A DNA stretch of 64,000 bases from Aristolochia californica (taxonomy: Eukaryota > Streptophyta > Magnoliopsida > Piperales > Aristolochiaceae), in NCBI GenBank assembly GCA_029961685.1, contig JARWKL010000004.1, positions 47,439,824-47,503,823 of the forward strand. Direction: 5' to 3'. The position numbers were made by a program, and so were the translations under genes. Each line of letters opens with the position of its first letter. The stretch's first letter is position 1. Below the pieces are notes generated by a model. It saw only the letters and a list, made by a program, of their open reading frames with translations, did no database searches and was not told the DNA's origin. Shown piece by piece: positions 24,801 to 34,682 of the stretch.

Positions 24801-26848
24801 TTTGGCCTTCAGAATTCTCATATGGAGACTTTGACATTCCTATTCATTTCTTTGGTGTATGTGCCCGGTGTAAGCCAATGTTGATTGATTAGAGCCACAT
24901 CTTGCTGACCCCTTAAAAAATACTCTTTACACTCATGATGGGAGTTTAGTTAGATCTCATTTATGAGTTTCAAAAGCAAATTGGTTGAGCATAAAATTAG
25001 TGAGATGTATGCTTTTGTTTGGCTTAACTACTTTGTTGATGCAGCCTGAAGATTTTTGGTTCAGCGCACCAAAAAAAGGGATCATGGTATTTGCTTTACC
25101 TGGGGAGCCTGGTCTTACTGAGTTGGCTGGTGATTTTAAAATCCATTTTCATGATCGCCAAGGCGATTTTTACTGGTTTGTTGCTGTCCCTCTTTCATTC
25201 AGCTAGACTTGGTTACATTTGAGTACCATAAGTTAGCTGTCTTTATAAGTGTGAATTGTACAGTTTATTAGTTATTTTAGATCCTTAGTATTTTAGGAGA
25301 ATCCCAAAATCTGGGTATTGCAGAAAAGTAAAAATTACATGTCAAGGGACATGTAATTTAGTTATATTTTGTAAAATGGTGCCTAAAAAGTTAATAATTT
25401 ATTCAACAGAAACATTTACCCTAGCCTTTATTCATGAAGTGTATCTGTGTGAGAAACTCATTCAGGTATTAATAAGCATAGTGAAGTTATAATTTTTTTC
25501 TGTTGTTCATTTTGCTTGGTATCTTTTGAGAATGAAACTATCATTTGGTAGAAAAGAAAATGTTTCATGTGTTATCATACACATTCACAGAAAAGAAAAT
25601 GCTTGATGTGGTATCATACACATTGTGTTTGAACACTAATACCTTCATCTTTAATTTGTATTCTCTCGTGTAGTTGTTTATATTTTTACTGGAAGGGTGT
25701 CTTTCTGCCAATAGGAAATTAGGCATAAACACAAGGAGATAGAAAATTTCGTTTCCTTTTGCTCAAATAGTAAATGATGGGAAAAACAAATTAAGAAGGC
25801 ACAAATGCAAGATAGTAGTCTTAAATATTGTAAATCATACTATTTCATTTTTTGTTTTTTTATACTACCCAGTTGTAGCTGTGATTTTTTGTTTTCCTGT
25901 TGCACAGGCAAAGAAGTAAAGGAAAAAAAGCAACTGGGTATATTTGCCTCTCTTTCTTGAGTTACAGTTATACCTAATTCTGTTTCTTTTGCTTGTGTGC
26001 TTCCAGTTGGTTGAACACGACAATGATGGAGAACAGAAAAACTCTGACCACGTCAGACCTTGATGGTTTTGACAAGGTAGGTGAGGGGGCCCTTTTTACT
26101 TCATTTCCCCTAATGTCTGTACACTGATTTCTTCCTATGATTTTATCCAAAATGTCTAGGGAATTTTTACATTGATTTTCCATCACACCATCTCTTAATT
26201 GAGGACAGACCTCAATTATAAGCATATGGACTTCACAGAGAAAATTATTCATATTTTTTATGGTCTGGCATTAGTCTAATTTTTATGGTCTTTTCACTTA
26301 TAAAAAGAGCGGATGCTATGCAGAGGAAACTACCTTCTCCTGGATTCCAAGTCGAGGTTGTCTTGGTTGACTATGATGGCACTCCATCAAAGCCTAAGAG
26401 TGAAAATACCACCGAAGGAGCAGATGGAAGCTCTGTCAATAACTCTGCCTCTGGTGATGCAAATGTACCTGGAGACACCAGCAAAAGCTCGAAAAGTAAT
26501 GACGGAGATGAGGTATTCTCGGACAGTGAATCAGACGAGTCTGGCTCTGCAAGAAGTCGACAGGTGAGAACAACAGCTAGTGCTGTGGAATCACCATCGT
26601 CCTTGGGTGAGAAAATTGAGACAGCTCCGAAAGAAATGATGAGTGTAACACAGGGGGTGGACCAGGTTTCCTTGGGAAGTGAAGGGGGAACGAAACAAGT
26701 CCCCATTAGTGAACCAAAGAAAGAAAGTGGGACTTCTGTCCAAGGTTCGGCAATCCCTAGCACAGAGTCTGTTAGCGAATTCAAGGCCATTGCAGCAGAC
26801 GCCTCTGTCTTTACTTTCGGTGACGACGAGGACTATGAAAGCGACTAA
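12831..26848 (+). CDS. PTEN2: PTEN2-type dual-specificity lipid phosphatase (PTEN2A/2B-like)
   Basis: This is a phosphatase of the plant PTEN2 class, expected to remove 3-phosphates from phosphoinositides. Twelve exons join in frame: 12831-13268, 15477-15578, 15653-15709, 16508-16573, 17524-17700, 17827-17913, 18004-18068, 18155-18231, 24401-24447, 25045-25175, 26007-26076 and 26324-26848, giving 613 aa with no internal stop. All introns are GT-AG. Residues 1-146 form a Pro/Ser-rich N-terminal extension (SSWAKSLKIPQALPQ) typical of PTEN2. The phosphatase core starts near GGFDLDMTYI. The P-loop is HCKAGMARTG, with nucleophile Cys261 and Arg267; the general-acid loop is PFDDHN. The C2-like region runs from about KYFERILTYF to PSPGFQVEVV. 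The tail (about 170 aa) is Ser/Glu-rich and acidic and ends FGDDEDYESD. Intron 8 is 6.2 kb and full of inserted elements. Length and exon order match the family, and this is the best-preserved gene of the window. Confidence 0.96.
17722..17780. repeat. Compound (CT)n(CCT)n microsatellite in PTEN2 intron 5
   Basis: About ten CT units run into about ten CCT units. They begin 21 bases after the exon 5 donor and end about 46 bases before exon 6, so they occupy almost half of a 126-base intron and supply much of its pyrimidine content. Confidence 0.9.
19085..19520 (+). mobile_element. Decayed LINE 3' end (RNase H-like fragment) in PTEN2 intron 8
   Basis: Broken frames resemble the C-terminal RNase H domain of plant LINEs: an LNFD-like start with a Gly-rich block at 19086-19150, then HSNCSANNTTDKVAKEG at about 19370-19420, matching the usual N-x-VADxLAK motif. 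An A/T-rich tail with AATATAATATC follows near 19510. Several stops and frame changes show it is old. Borders are approximate. Confidence 0.6.
20515..20526 (+). promoter_or_regulatory. TATA-like box before the eIF4B-like fragment
   Basis: CTTATAAAAAGG lies about 80 bases before the ATG at 20604, in sense with PTEN2 and inside its intron 8. Function is inferred only from sequence and position. Confidence 0.35.
20580..21436 (+). pseudogene. eIF4B-like fragment nested in PTEN2 intron 8
   Basis: An open frame from ATG 20604 (also 20580) to 20876 encodes SRLPSGFSWANEVEEEE, a charged Lys/Glu stretch, then HNPFGFVRPRGKVVEEKGIE. The NPFGxxRPRxxVxxEKGxxW pattern resembles the motif of plant eIF4B, an RNA-binding helper of the eIF4F cap complex; this is family memory, not a search result. 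Beyond the stop, coding-like text continues in other frames (LVPPLMYPPRNIMALMVEMQ at about 20985-21050; NRPYLDNMKAMRMTPQRRRL at 21189-21250; NNWRLGGPGPERNFPVEFQG at about 21338-21400). This is compatible with a retrocopy or short gene that has decayed. It could also be a small lineage-specific gene with an unseen intron. Confidence 0.4.
21960..22245 (-). mobile_element. LINE 3' end on the minus strand in PTEN2 intron 8
   Basis: Read on the minus strand, about 22105-22015 encodes HIARSANSVADVLAKQEA, the conserved C-terminal end of plant LINE RNase H domains. An AT-rich 3' tail with TAATATAAATACATC follows and ends near a T-rich stretch (about 21930-21965 on +). The 5' part is missing, as expected for 5'-truncated LINE insertions. 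No clear target-site duplication was found. Confidence 0.65.
22883..23139 (+). mobile_element. Truncated LINE tail with 13-bp target-site duplication
   Basis: The 13-mer AAGAAGCTTCAAC flanks the insert at 22883-22895 and 23127-23139. The insert (22896-23126) is a LINE-like 3' end: TTTCATTGGCTTGTACTCTT, CTTAAATGGAATC and a terminal A-rich run CCTCAAAAAAGAAAAG. It carries no coding domain, so it is a strongly 5'-truncated copy. A second LINE was later inserted at its right-hand duplication. Confidence 0.7.
23137..23902 (+). mobile_element. 5'-truncated LINE with RNase H domain and 14-bp target-site duplication
   Basis: The insert 23151-23888 is flanked by AACTCTGTCAGGTT (23137-23150) and AACTCCGTCAGGTT (23889-23902), one mismatch. 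It is open for most of its length and encodes a zinc-knuckle-linker tail (SWCIWLERNNRRFNSK) and an RNase H-like domain. That domain shows IKLNFDGS (first catalytic Asp), a GAGSVFRSHNGD block, VEVSALLFGL (catalytic Glu) and IIEGDLKIVI (second Asp). It ends with AATAAAAATCAGCATC and an A-rich tail. The duplication sits on the right target-site duplication of the preceding LINE, so the order of insertion is clear. Confidence 0.85.
25551..25627. repeat. 39-bp tandem duplication in PTEN2 intron 10
   Basis: GAAAAGAAAATGTTTCATGT at 25551 is repeated with small changes at 25590. Both copies end with ATCATACACATT. Confidence 0.85.
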
Positions 26849-27383
26849 ATCGATGAGAATTTTCAGACTTCATCAAAATCTTGTACATAAAACGTATTAC
26901 ATTTCAAGCTGCTGGGAGGGGGGGAAGAATGGACCTGAAGAAAGACCTCTTCAAAGCACCTTTGGGTAGTGAACGATGCAAGTGATTTAGTTGATTGCCA
27001 CTGCACTATTCCTTTGGAATTTTAATTTTATTGTTTTATTATTAGACCATTTGATTTCGGATTAAAAGGTAATTGTGGATCGAAATTGCATTATTTGGTG
27101 GCTGGCCCTTTCGTGTATTTGCTGAACCAAGTGGTTAATCCATTACAAAAAATGCTACAGAAGAAGTGATCGAATCGAATATTAACCATAATCTCGTTCT
27201 CCATAGAATCCCGTGTGTTGGGCTAGCGATTTCGTGGCCACTTGGAGCATCCCAAGTCTCAACTTCCATGGCTTTCATCCATCATCCGAGGACATACAAC
27301 TTGACAAGTGTTACTGCCCAGCTCGGATTCTGCTCTCCATTTCTCGTCCTCAGTTGGCGGATAGTTTCTCCGCCTCTCTAACC
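26849..27383. other. PTEN2 3' flank and upstream region of the S1-like gene
   Basis: Contains the probable PTEN2 3' UTR. An open frame runs into the start of the next gene from 27213 but adds no recognisable sequence, so the ATG at 27384 was preferred. Confidence 0.5.
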
Positions 27384-28617
27384 ATGATCACTACGGTTGG
27401 ATCTGCTACCTGTTTCTCATATATTGCCCCTACGCTCGGTAGCGATACCACTTCCACTCCCTCTATATCTGCCTCCTTATTTTCGTCTGAGTGTTCGAAA
27501 CTGTCCTCGAAACTCTTACTTAAAAGTAACTCAATGCGCGAACCAATGCGTCGGCGGTGATTCAGTGTCGACCAATGCGTTTAGCGAAACTCGGGTATGT
27601 TTGTTCTTTTTTCTCTCCTTTCGATGATTTTGGACTTTCTGTTTGGTCGCCGTTAGCAGTTCTATTTATATTCATTTATCATTTGGACAACTTGCAGTCG
27701 CATCGTAGCTCTTTAGAAACTATTCAACCATAACTTGCAGTGTTGATTGCGTGTAGAAGTTGCCCCACTTACTAATTTTCATGTATATTTGTGTAGCGCT
27801 CAGCGCGAACTGCACAAATAGGCGGGGCTGTGGCAATCGTCGATTGCCACTAGAAGATAATGTAGTCGATGGGACCTTGTTAGATAATTCTTCCAAGTGT
27901 TGCTTGGCTGCTGATGTCATGTAATTTCTTTGCTTCTGCATTGGTTCGTTGCAGACTTGTTAGAGATAGTCTGTAAGCAAATGTACTTTATCGTACGCTT
28001 ATAAACTCGCTAACACATAGTATGCTTATATACTCATGAGTCTTGTCATGGAAAAGAAATCCCCCATCTATGGGCCGAAGTAGTCAACAGCCTATTATAA
28101 AAAAATTAACTGAACAGAGACTAAAAGATGTAACATGGTTCACCCACGAAGGAACTAAATCCCTGGAAAAGGAATGAATTTTAATTTTATATGTTATATT
28201 CTTCCCATTGCTAGCTCTGTAATTTATAGAGCAGAGCAGGTGGATCTGTATCCACCAATAAGGTAAATTTTGTATCTGTTCCTCAATACAGGAACCATTT
28301 CCTCTGAATGTGGAATGACAAAACTTGCAACTAACTTTTTCGAATTCCCTCAAATGGAATCTAATAGATTCAACTTGCCATACCTAACTTAAAATCAGAA
28401 TGTGTTACTGTAAAACTGATTATGATCATGTTCCTGATAAAACTGAAAGTGGGTTTGGTTTAACATTCCTTGTGTCAGTTGATTGCCTTTGGCTTGGATT
28501 AGATCAGATCAATCCATCTTGATCCCAAGACTCAAGTGTTCTATGGGTCAAACGAGGGGCCACAATCTCGGATGTTGTGATAGAGTGCATATAAAATGCG
28601 AGACATGTTTTTGAATG

Positions 28618-28761
28618 ACATGAAGAGGAGACTTTTTTTTTTTTTTTTTTGACAATGACTATCTTTATTAAACAAAGAAGGGAAAACAATTACCTAAGAA
28701 GCATGCCCTTAACAACTAAAGATTGGAGGAAACTCCTTGATTTGCAACATGAAGAGGAGAC
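28618..28761 (-). mobile_element. Short retroposon tail with 15-bp target-site duplication
   Basis: ACATGAAGAGGAGAC occurs exactly at 28618-28632 and 28747-28761. Between them (28633-28746) is a minus-strand insert that ends, in its own sense, with TTTAATAAAGATAG and an 18-base poly-A (T run 28633-28650). The 114-base size and lack of coding sequence indicate a severely 5'-truncated LINE or a SINE, inserted into intron 1 of the S1-like gene. Confidence 0.85.
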
Positions 28762-30188
28762 ATTGTCAACCAACTGTGATTTAGATGGCAAATCTAGCTT
28801 GAATCAGAATCTGCTTAAGCTGATCCCTACTCACCTTTTCTTTTCTAATCGGCCTGATCATGTGACTTGGGCACCAAACTCAAACACAGTTGGTTCCAAA
28901 GCCCATTGAACTATATAAGCGATGTTAAACCTCGGTGGATCCCATGGTAGAGCATATGCCAGTATGAAATATTATATTTGTCTCATATTGTTGGGCTCAA
29001 AATGTTTTGAGCCTTACAAGGGTCATGATGGCAAGACTGATGCATTTTCAAGTTTAATTATTACATTTACATTTCAGTACATTCAGTAGAGAAATTGTGT
29101 CTTCTCACTCACAGTTTCCATTAAGGTTACATCTGTAATAGAGTGAAATTTTGTCATTGTCACTTGCAATTTTTCTACTTCCGTATTTCTTATTTTTTCT
29201 CAATTGATGCATGCTGGGAGAACACTCCAACTTGAAGAAAACTGTGAACTGTGAATGAGGTAGATATAAGCATGAGAGGGTGAAAACATTAGAAAGAAAA
29301 GACAAGGATCTTTAGCAAGAGAAAACTTTTATAAGACATCAACTACCTGATTTCGAGGAAAACATAACATAGAACACTAGTCAGAGTAACATGTCCTGTG
29401 TTTAATGCCTCGTTCTTCAGTTGTATGCTTGAATATCTTTCAGTTAGTTTATCCTTATATTGATATAATCTAATTCTTGATTTCTGCAAAGAACTAGAGG
29501 TCTGCTGACTGGAAGGCAGCAAGAGCTTACAAGGATAGTGGGGTCATCTATGATGGTAGGGTTGAAGGCTTCAATGGTGGTGATTTATTAGTCCGGTTTT
29601 ACTCTCTGGTTGGCTTTCTTCCTTACCGACAATTAAGTCATTCCCATTCATGTAAAAGTAATCTCTATGTTTTTTGTTTGAAATTAGATTTGATCATATA
29701 GTTGTTCAACTTTGCAGTAATGACATTTTCAAATTTTTAGTATTGTGAAAACATGTGGTAAACTCTCTTAGAAAGTTTCTTAAAATTTTAATTTTCAAGA
29801 AATGTGCACTGATAGGTTATTTTCAAAACTAACAGAACGTGCATCCCTATGGGAATTTAGTATCTGAGGGAGAAGACCCTAGATGTATAAAAAACAAATG
29901 GAAGCATTGGTTTTTTTCTTCCCAGCAATTCAATTCTTTATTAGGCCAAAAGTGTTCCTCTGAAAATGGTGCTTTCTTGGTCTTTTTTCCTTATTTGATG
30001 CAGCTTGCCTGCCATATTTGCATTACAAATTGCCTGAAGTTGGTGCCATGTGTGTGAGAGGGTTTTCCCATTTCAAATATATCTTCACTAAAGCCTCTCT
30101 GAGGAGCTTTCTTTGTTATTTTCACATTTACAATGTGGGATAATTGCAAATTGTTTTAGTCATGGATATGAACTACTCAAGTGAGGAC

Positions 30189-30224
30189 TCTCTCTCTCCT
30201 CTTTCTTTCTTTCTTTCTTTCTTT
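30189..30224. repeat. (CT)n/(CTTT)n microsatellite
   Basis: Short CT units followed by about five CTTT units, in an intron of the S1-like pseudogene. Confidence 0.85.
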
Positions 30225-31489
30225 ATGTTTTAAGGAGGAATAAAGTGGTAAAGATCTCCTCCATTGGCTACAAGACTTAGATGAATGACACTTGGGTTGC
30301 TTGTTTTGGATGCCAAACATGTGATAAAGATTTTGGAATTCTGCTTTATCGCACTGGGCTTACATCAATAGAGAGTGAATCTGTCTTTTGGGTTTAAGAG
30401 TTCTGCACATCCATTCACATTGTGAATGTTCCAAAAATCCGGTGTCCTTTAAAATTAGAAGTCTAGTCTTGAGTCCAATTTGTTGTTTGGTGGCTCGAAG
30501 GAGGAGAAAGAATTACCAGTTGCATATGTCTTGTCAAAAGTCGGTCTATTTTTTTTTACTGCAGGGTGGAGCTTTTCCTCATATTCTGTCAATTTTTGTG
30601 TCAAAATTCAAATTGTTACTCATTTTTGGAATCTTTTCATATTTATGGCTCTTCTTGTTCCACAATCTCACAGTATGTGTGCATGAAGCAAAAGGTTCAC
30701 AATTCGAAAATTTCCGCAACTAAAGAATGAGCTATTGTCTTGGTTATAAACTGCTGAATTTTAATTATTATTATCATGTTGTTATTTATTTTTGTTTTAG
30801 TGTTAACAGAGAAATAGCTAGTTCAAAACTGTGCATTTGCATTCCACCGCTGGGTTTTTCAAACTATGGGAACTGGAAAAATGTGGGTGCCCACATTCCA
30901 ATACAAGCTGCAGACTTACCTTAGTTTGAGTCACTAGAAATGACTAAATGGCCCACCAATGTCATGTCATTTTGAGCGCAAAGTTGTTGTTTTCATATGT
31001 GTGTCTGCCATCTTTTTAATATTTGACCTTTTATGAGATTAACTCTGCCTCATCACTTATTCCTTTATAGAACCTAACAAAAGCATTCAAAAAGTAGCAA
31101 AGGGTCTGGTTGGTTCAGTTTTTTCTGTGAAGGTACATAACCACTTGATTGTTTATCCTTCTTATATATTGCTTCAAATACTGCTTTTTTTTTTAAATAT
31201 GTGTTTACTTTTATGATTTGGATATGGTAAATACTACTGAGATAAAGGACCCCCATGAGACTTGAACCCAGGACCTCTTTTTTACTTTTAAATTTCAAAT
31301 TTCTATATGCTCATTGCCCTGTGGTTTGTTATTTTCATCTTGAATTAGACTTTTGATTTATTTTCGTTTAAATGGAAAGTAGTGACACATATTGACAGAT
31401 AGTTTTACACAGAGTCTTCGCCAATATGATATCTCTAGAAACCTTAAACAAAATGTTATACCTTATCAAGCTTTTGCTTACTAGGAGGA

Positions 31490-31850
31490 TTTTAAGTTGG
31501 CCCTAGGTCCATCCCAAAATGACTAACAAAAGTTGAGATGCCTTTCCCAACTAAGACCACAAAAATTTTCCAATTTTTTACCTATATGGAATTTTTTTCC
31601 AATAACACCCTTCGTCATTTCCAGTCCTAAACAAATTGATGATAGGCCCAAGGTTTAGACAACATAAAGGAGCCCAATCAAATGAATGCATTATTTGGAT
31701 ACCATGTTAAAGTTTGATGAGGTAGATCCCAAAATAACTAGCTGAACTTAGGAGGCTTTTTTCTCAACTAATAGCTACAAGATTTTTCCAAATGTTTAAC
31801 CTGTGTGGGGTTATTCCCTCTAACAGAGGAATTTACCACTCTAAAATCCC
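31490..31850. repeat. Two diverged copies of a dispersed repeat
   Basis: CATCCCAAAATGACTAAC near 31513 and GATCCCAAAATAACTAGC near 31725 start similar blocks. Each continues with an AACT-rich part, an ATTTTTCCAA part and a stretch like AACCTGTGTGGGG. The spacing is about 210 bases. This style of repeat is common near plant retroelements; the family is not named. Confidence 0.45.
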
Positions 31851-34414
31851 AACAGCTGCACATTGAATATTCTTGGATGATATACAATCACGATGAGATT
31901 TTGTGCTTTTTGTGGTTCAATAATTTCTAAGTGTGATGTAAGTTTCTTTTCCTCTTTTAATAAAATTATATTTACTGTTAAAAAATATATATCTTATATG
32001 AGTGAAGTTGGTCTGCTAGATTTGGTACTTGCTTAACCTTATTATGGCATCTGTACTCAAACTGGCCACCTCACCCTATTTCTGGTCTCTCAGTAGATTT
32101 CTGGTCTATGTTATGAAACTTTTGTCGTTAACTTATGAAAGACTCCTCCTGTGACTGTAAGTATCTTACGTGGTCCTGGACATGTATATTTTAGATGTCA
32201 GAAATGTAGATCCTTTGATCCATTTTATTGAGACTAAGATCATGTGGACTTACATGTTTGATAAGCATGAAGTTATAATGACATCCGACCCATATTTAGT
32301 GCATATCTTTACTGGAGGTCATCCAAGCTAATGAAGAGGCAAAGGTGGGCTCCGTGGAGGATTATGGTGCCTTTTCCACCTGAGATTTCCAGATGGTACT
32401 TTCAAGATTGTTAAATATGCTTCCGTTCTTTTCATATTTGGCTGCAATGAAGTTGGTCCATTAAACAGATGACTAGATATTAATGAATTTGTTGCCAGGT
32501 TGTTATTATCTCACTGGACTTGTCCATGTATTGGAGGTATCATGGGATCTAGTTCATGATGTAAGGGATATCTTGAATGAAGGTGATGATGTAAAAGTTA
32601 AGGTTATCAAAATAGATAGGTGAGCCTTTTACTATTTTCATCATAGAATTTTAAAGTGCTATGGTGAATCAATATATGATAAAAAGCTAGGCCAAACGTG
32701 TTGCACAAAATTTATAGCTGCCCTAATGGTAGTGTCTCATGACAATTGTTTATAAAAGCAGACTGCCCATCAAATTGGAGGCAAGTCATTTCTGACTTGA
32801 CCTGAGTTGATGAAGCAGTGATTTTGTATTCCAAGGACCATTTCAAATTTATAAAAGATATGAAGCTTAGCCACTATATTACACTAAAGACTAGTGTGGC
32901 AGGATGATCCCACTCCCACCAACCATACCTTGTGTTTTGACTTCAGAATTTGAATTTCTACAGTTAAACTCCATATGGGTGACCGACCATTTTATTGTTA
33001 TCATTGAACTGGTGCATCTGGCTACTGTGTCCATTTTCTTGTTGAGGCTTCTGTCGGTATAAGAACCGGGATGGATTGCAGTATGGTGAGCTGGCTGGTC
33101 CACACTGGTTCTTATAACGAAGCTCAGGACATTATAAGATTGCCACCACCATACACTGCTTTTCTTAAATGTTTTTGTTTTTAGAATGTTGGTTATACAT
33201 GCATACAACCCCTTTACCCTTGGTGAAACTTGAACCTAAGACAACACCAGAAACTCCCCCAATGTGACCATTGAGCCAAAGGCTGAAGTGACTTTATTGT
33301 TTTCCTCAATACTTACCCCAACACTAGAAAAACCCCTACCCCAATACTTTTTACTCAATTTTTGCCTCTGGCTCACGATTAAGTATCTTTTTTTTTCTGG
33401 GATCTTTTCAGTATGATTTCTATTATCTGTGTGGGCATATGATCTCTTTGCATGGATCAAGGGGAAAAGAAAGGGTTACTTTGTCGATCAAACAACTGGA
33501 AAGTGATCCCCTTTTGGAGACACTGGACAAAGTATTTCCTCAAGTGAGTATCCAAATGCTTGATCTAACAGTATAAAGTTACGGAATGCAGATGAAGGCC
33601 AAGCCACAGGGCACATCTGACACTAGTTCAAATGCAGATCTTCTACCAGGGTTGGAAAGCATATGTCTTGAGCTACTACAGGAAGAAGGGTAAAGAAGTT
33701 CTTTTTACCCTCTTAAAAGATGTACCCATATTATTTGTTCATCTAGACATACATGGTGTCATGTTTAGCTCTTTTCCAGTCTCCAGTACATACTAGTATG
33801 TTCACCAGTTGGCACAATTCCTTTCAATGCCCCTTACATTTGTTTTCAGTCTTATTTGGAAGAACAGCTTCTCCTTACAATTTAAAGTGGCTCCCCGATA
33901 TGAGCACAATTTTCTGATTTCTTACTTCAATGAAAAGTGGAGGGATGCCCCACTAATACCCAATAAAGGGACACTAAATTGAAAGTCTGCCATTTTAAAA
34001 ACATAAACATAAGTCTGACAATTAACTCTGATGATTCAACGGATTTTTATTTTTAAAATTTTCTGTTACAGCATCGCAGATGTCAGAATTGGTCGTAGAG
34101 GGTTTGAAAAGCGTGTTGTTTCACAGGATTTGCAGCTTTGGCTCTCAAATGTGAGATGTTTTTGTCTTCCAGTCGACCATGCTACTCTATTTAAACCAGC
34201 TTGACTTTATTTTATTTTCTTCATTTTTGATTCTTTACTTTTGCCTTATCTACAGGTTCCAGTAGAGGATAAGCAGTTTACACACTCCTTGCTCGTGCTG
34301 GCAGAGAGGTTGGGAAGTTTGATCGCAGGAAATCACCTACAATCTAGATTACTCAAAAGAAGAAAAGCTCCCATAATACGAAAATCTATTTTGTTAGCAG
34401 AGAGCTTATAAAAT

Positions 34415-34493
34415 AAACGAGTTGGGATTATAAAATGACCAGAACACAAGTGGTAAACGAGTTGAGATTATAAAATGATCAGAACACAATTGC
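34415..34493. repeat. 40-bp tandem duplication in an S1-like pseudogene intron
   Basis: AAACGAGTTGGGATTATAAA at 34415 is repeated at 34455 (GAGTTGAGATT), both followed by ATGAYCAGAACACAA. Confidence 0.85.
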
Positions 34494-34682
34494 TTAACCT
34501 TTGAAATACTATCAACAAAGCAAATTCTGTATATATAACAACATTTGCAATCAACAAAAAATACCGTATTGATTGCTTAACTATTTTATATGGTCCAGGT
34601 CCAGGAAGTGCATCTGACTACTGATCTTGATCAGGATGTCATAAAATTGGCTGTACAACGAGTGTTGGAACGGATCCCTTGA

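Larger units (their letters stand above)
27384..34682 (+). pseudogene. Chloroplast S1-domain protein gene (SRRP1-like), frameshifted
   Basis: It resembles the plastid S1 RNA-binding protein SRRP1. Exons, with intact GT-AG borders, are: about 27384 to 27598 (Ser/Thr-rich, transit-peptide-like, frame change near its end), about 29500-29657 (ADWKAARAYKDSG, LLVRFYSLVGFLPY), 31071-31132, 32318-32395 (VIQANEEAK then VGSVEDYGAF), 32499-32619 (YLTGLVHVLEVSWDLVHDV), 33462-33543 (LSIKQLESDPLLETLDKV), 33592-33689, 34072-34150 (RRGFEKRVVSQDLQLWLSN), 34256-34308 and 34599-34682 (VQEVHLTTDLDQ to VLERIP). Three lesions are visible. The segment expected between EEAK and VGSVEDY (roughly 28 residues) is missing. 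One base is lost after DYGAF, giving a TGA. An extra CA in KQFT shifts the frame of LLARAGRE. The result is very likely a pseudogene. Confidence 0.75.
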
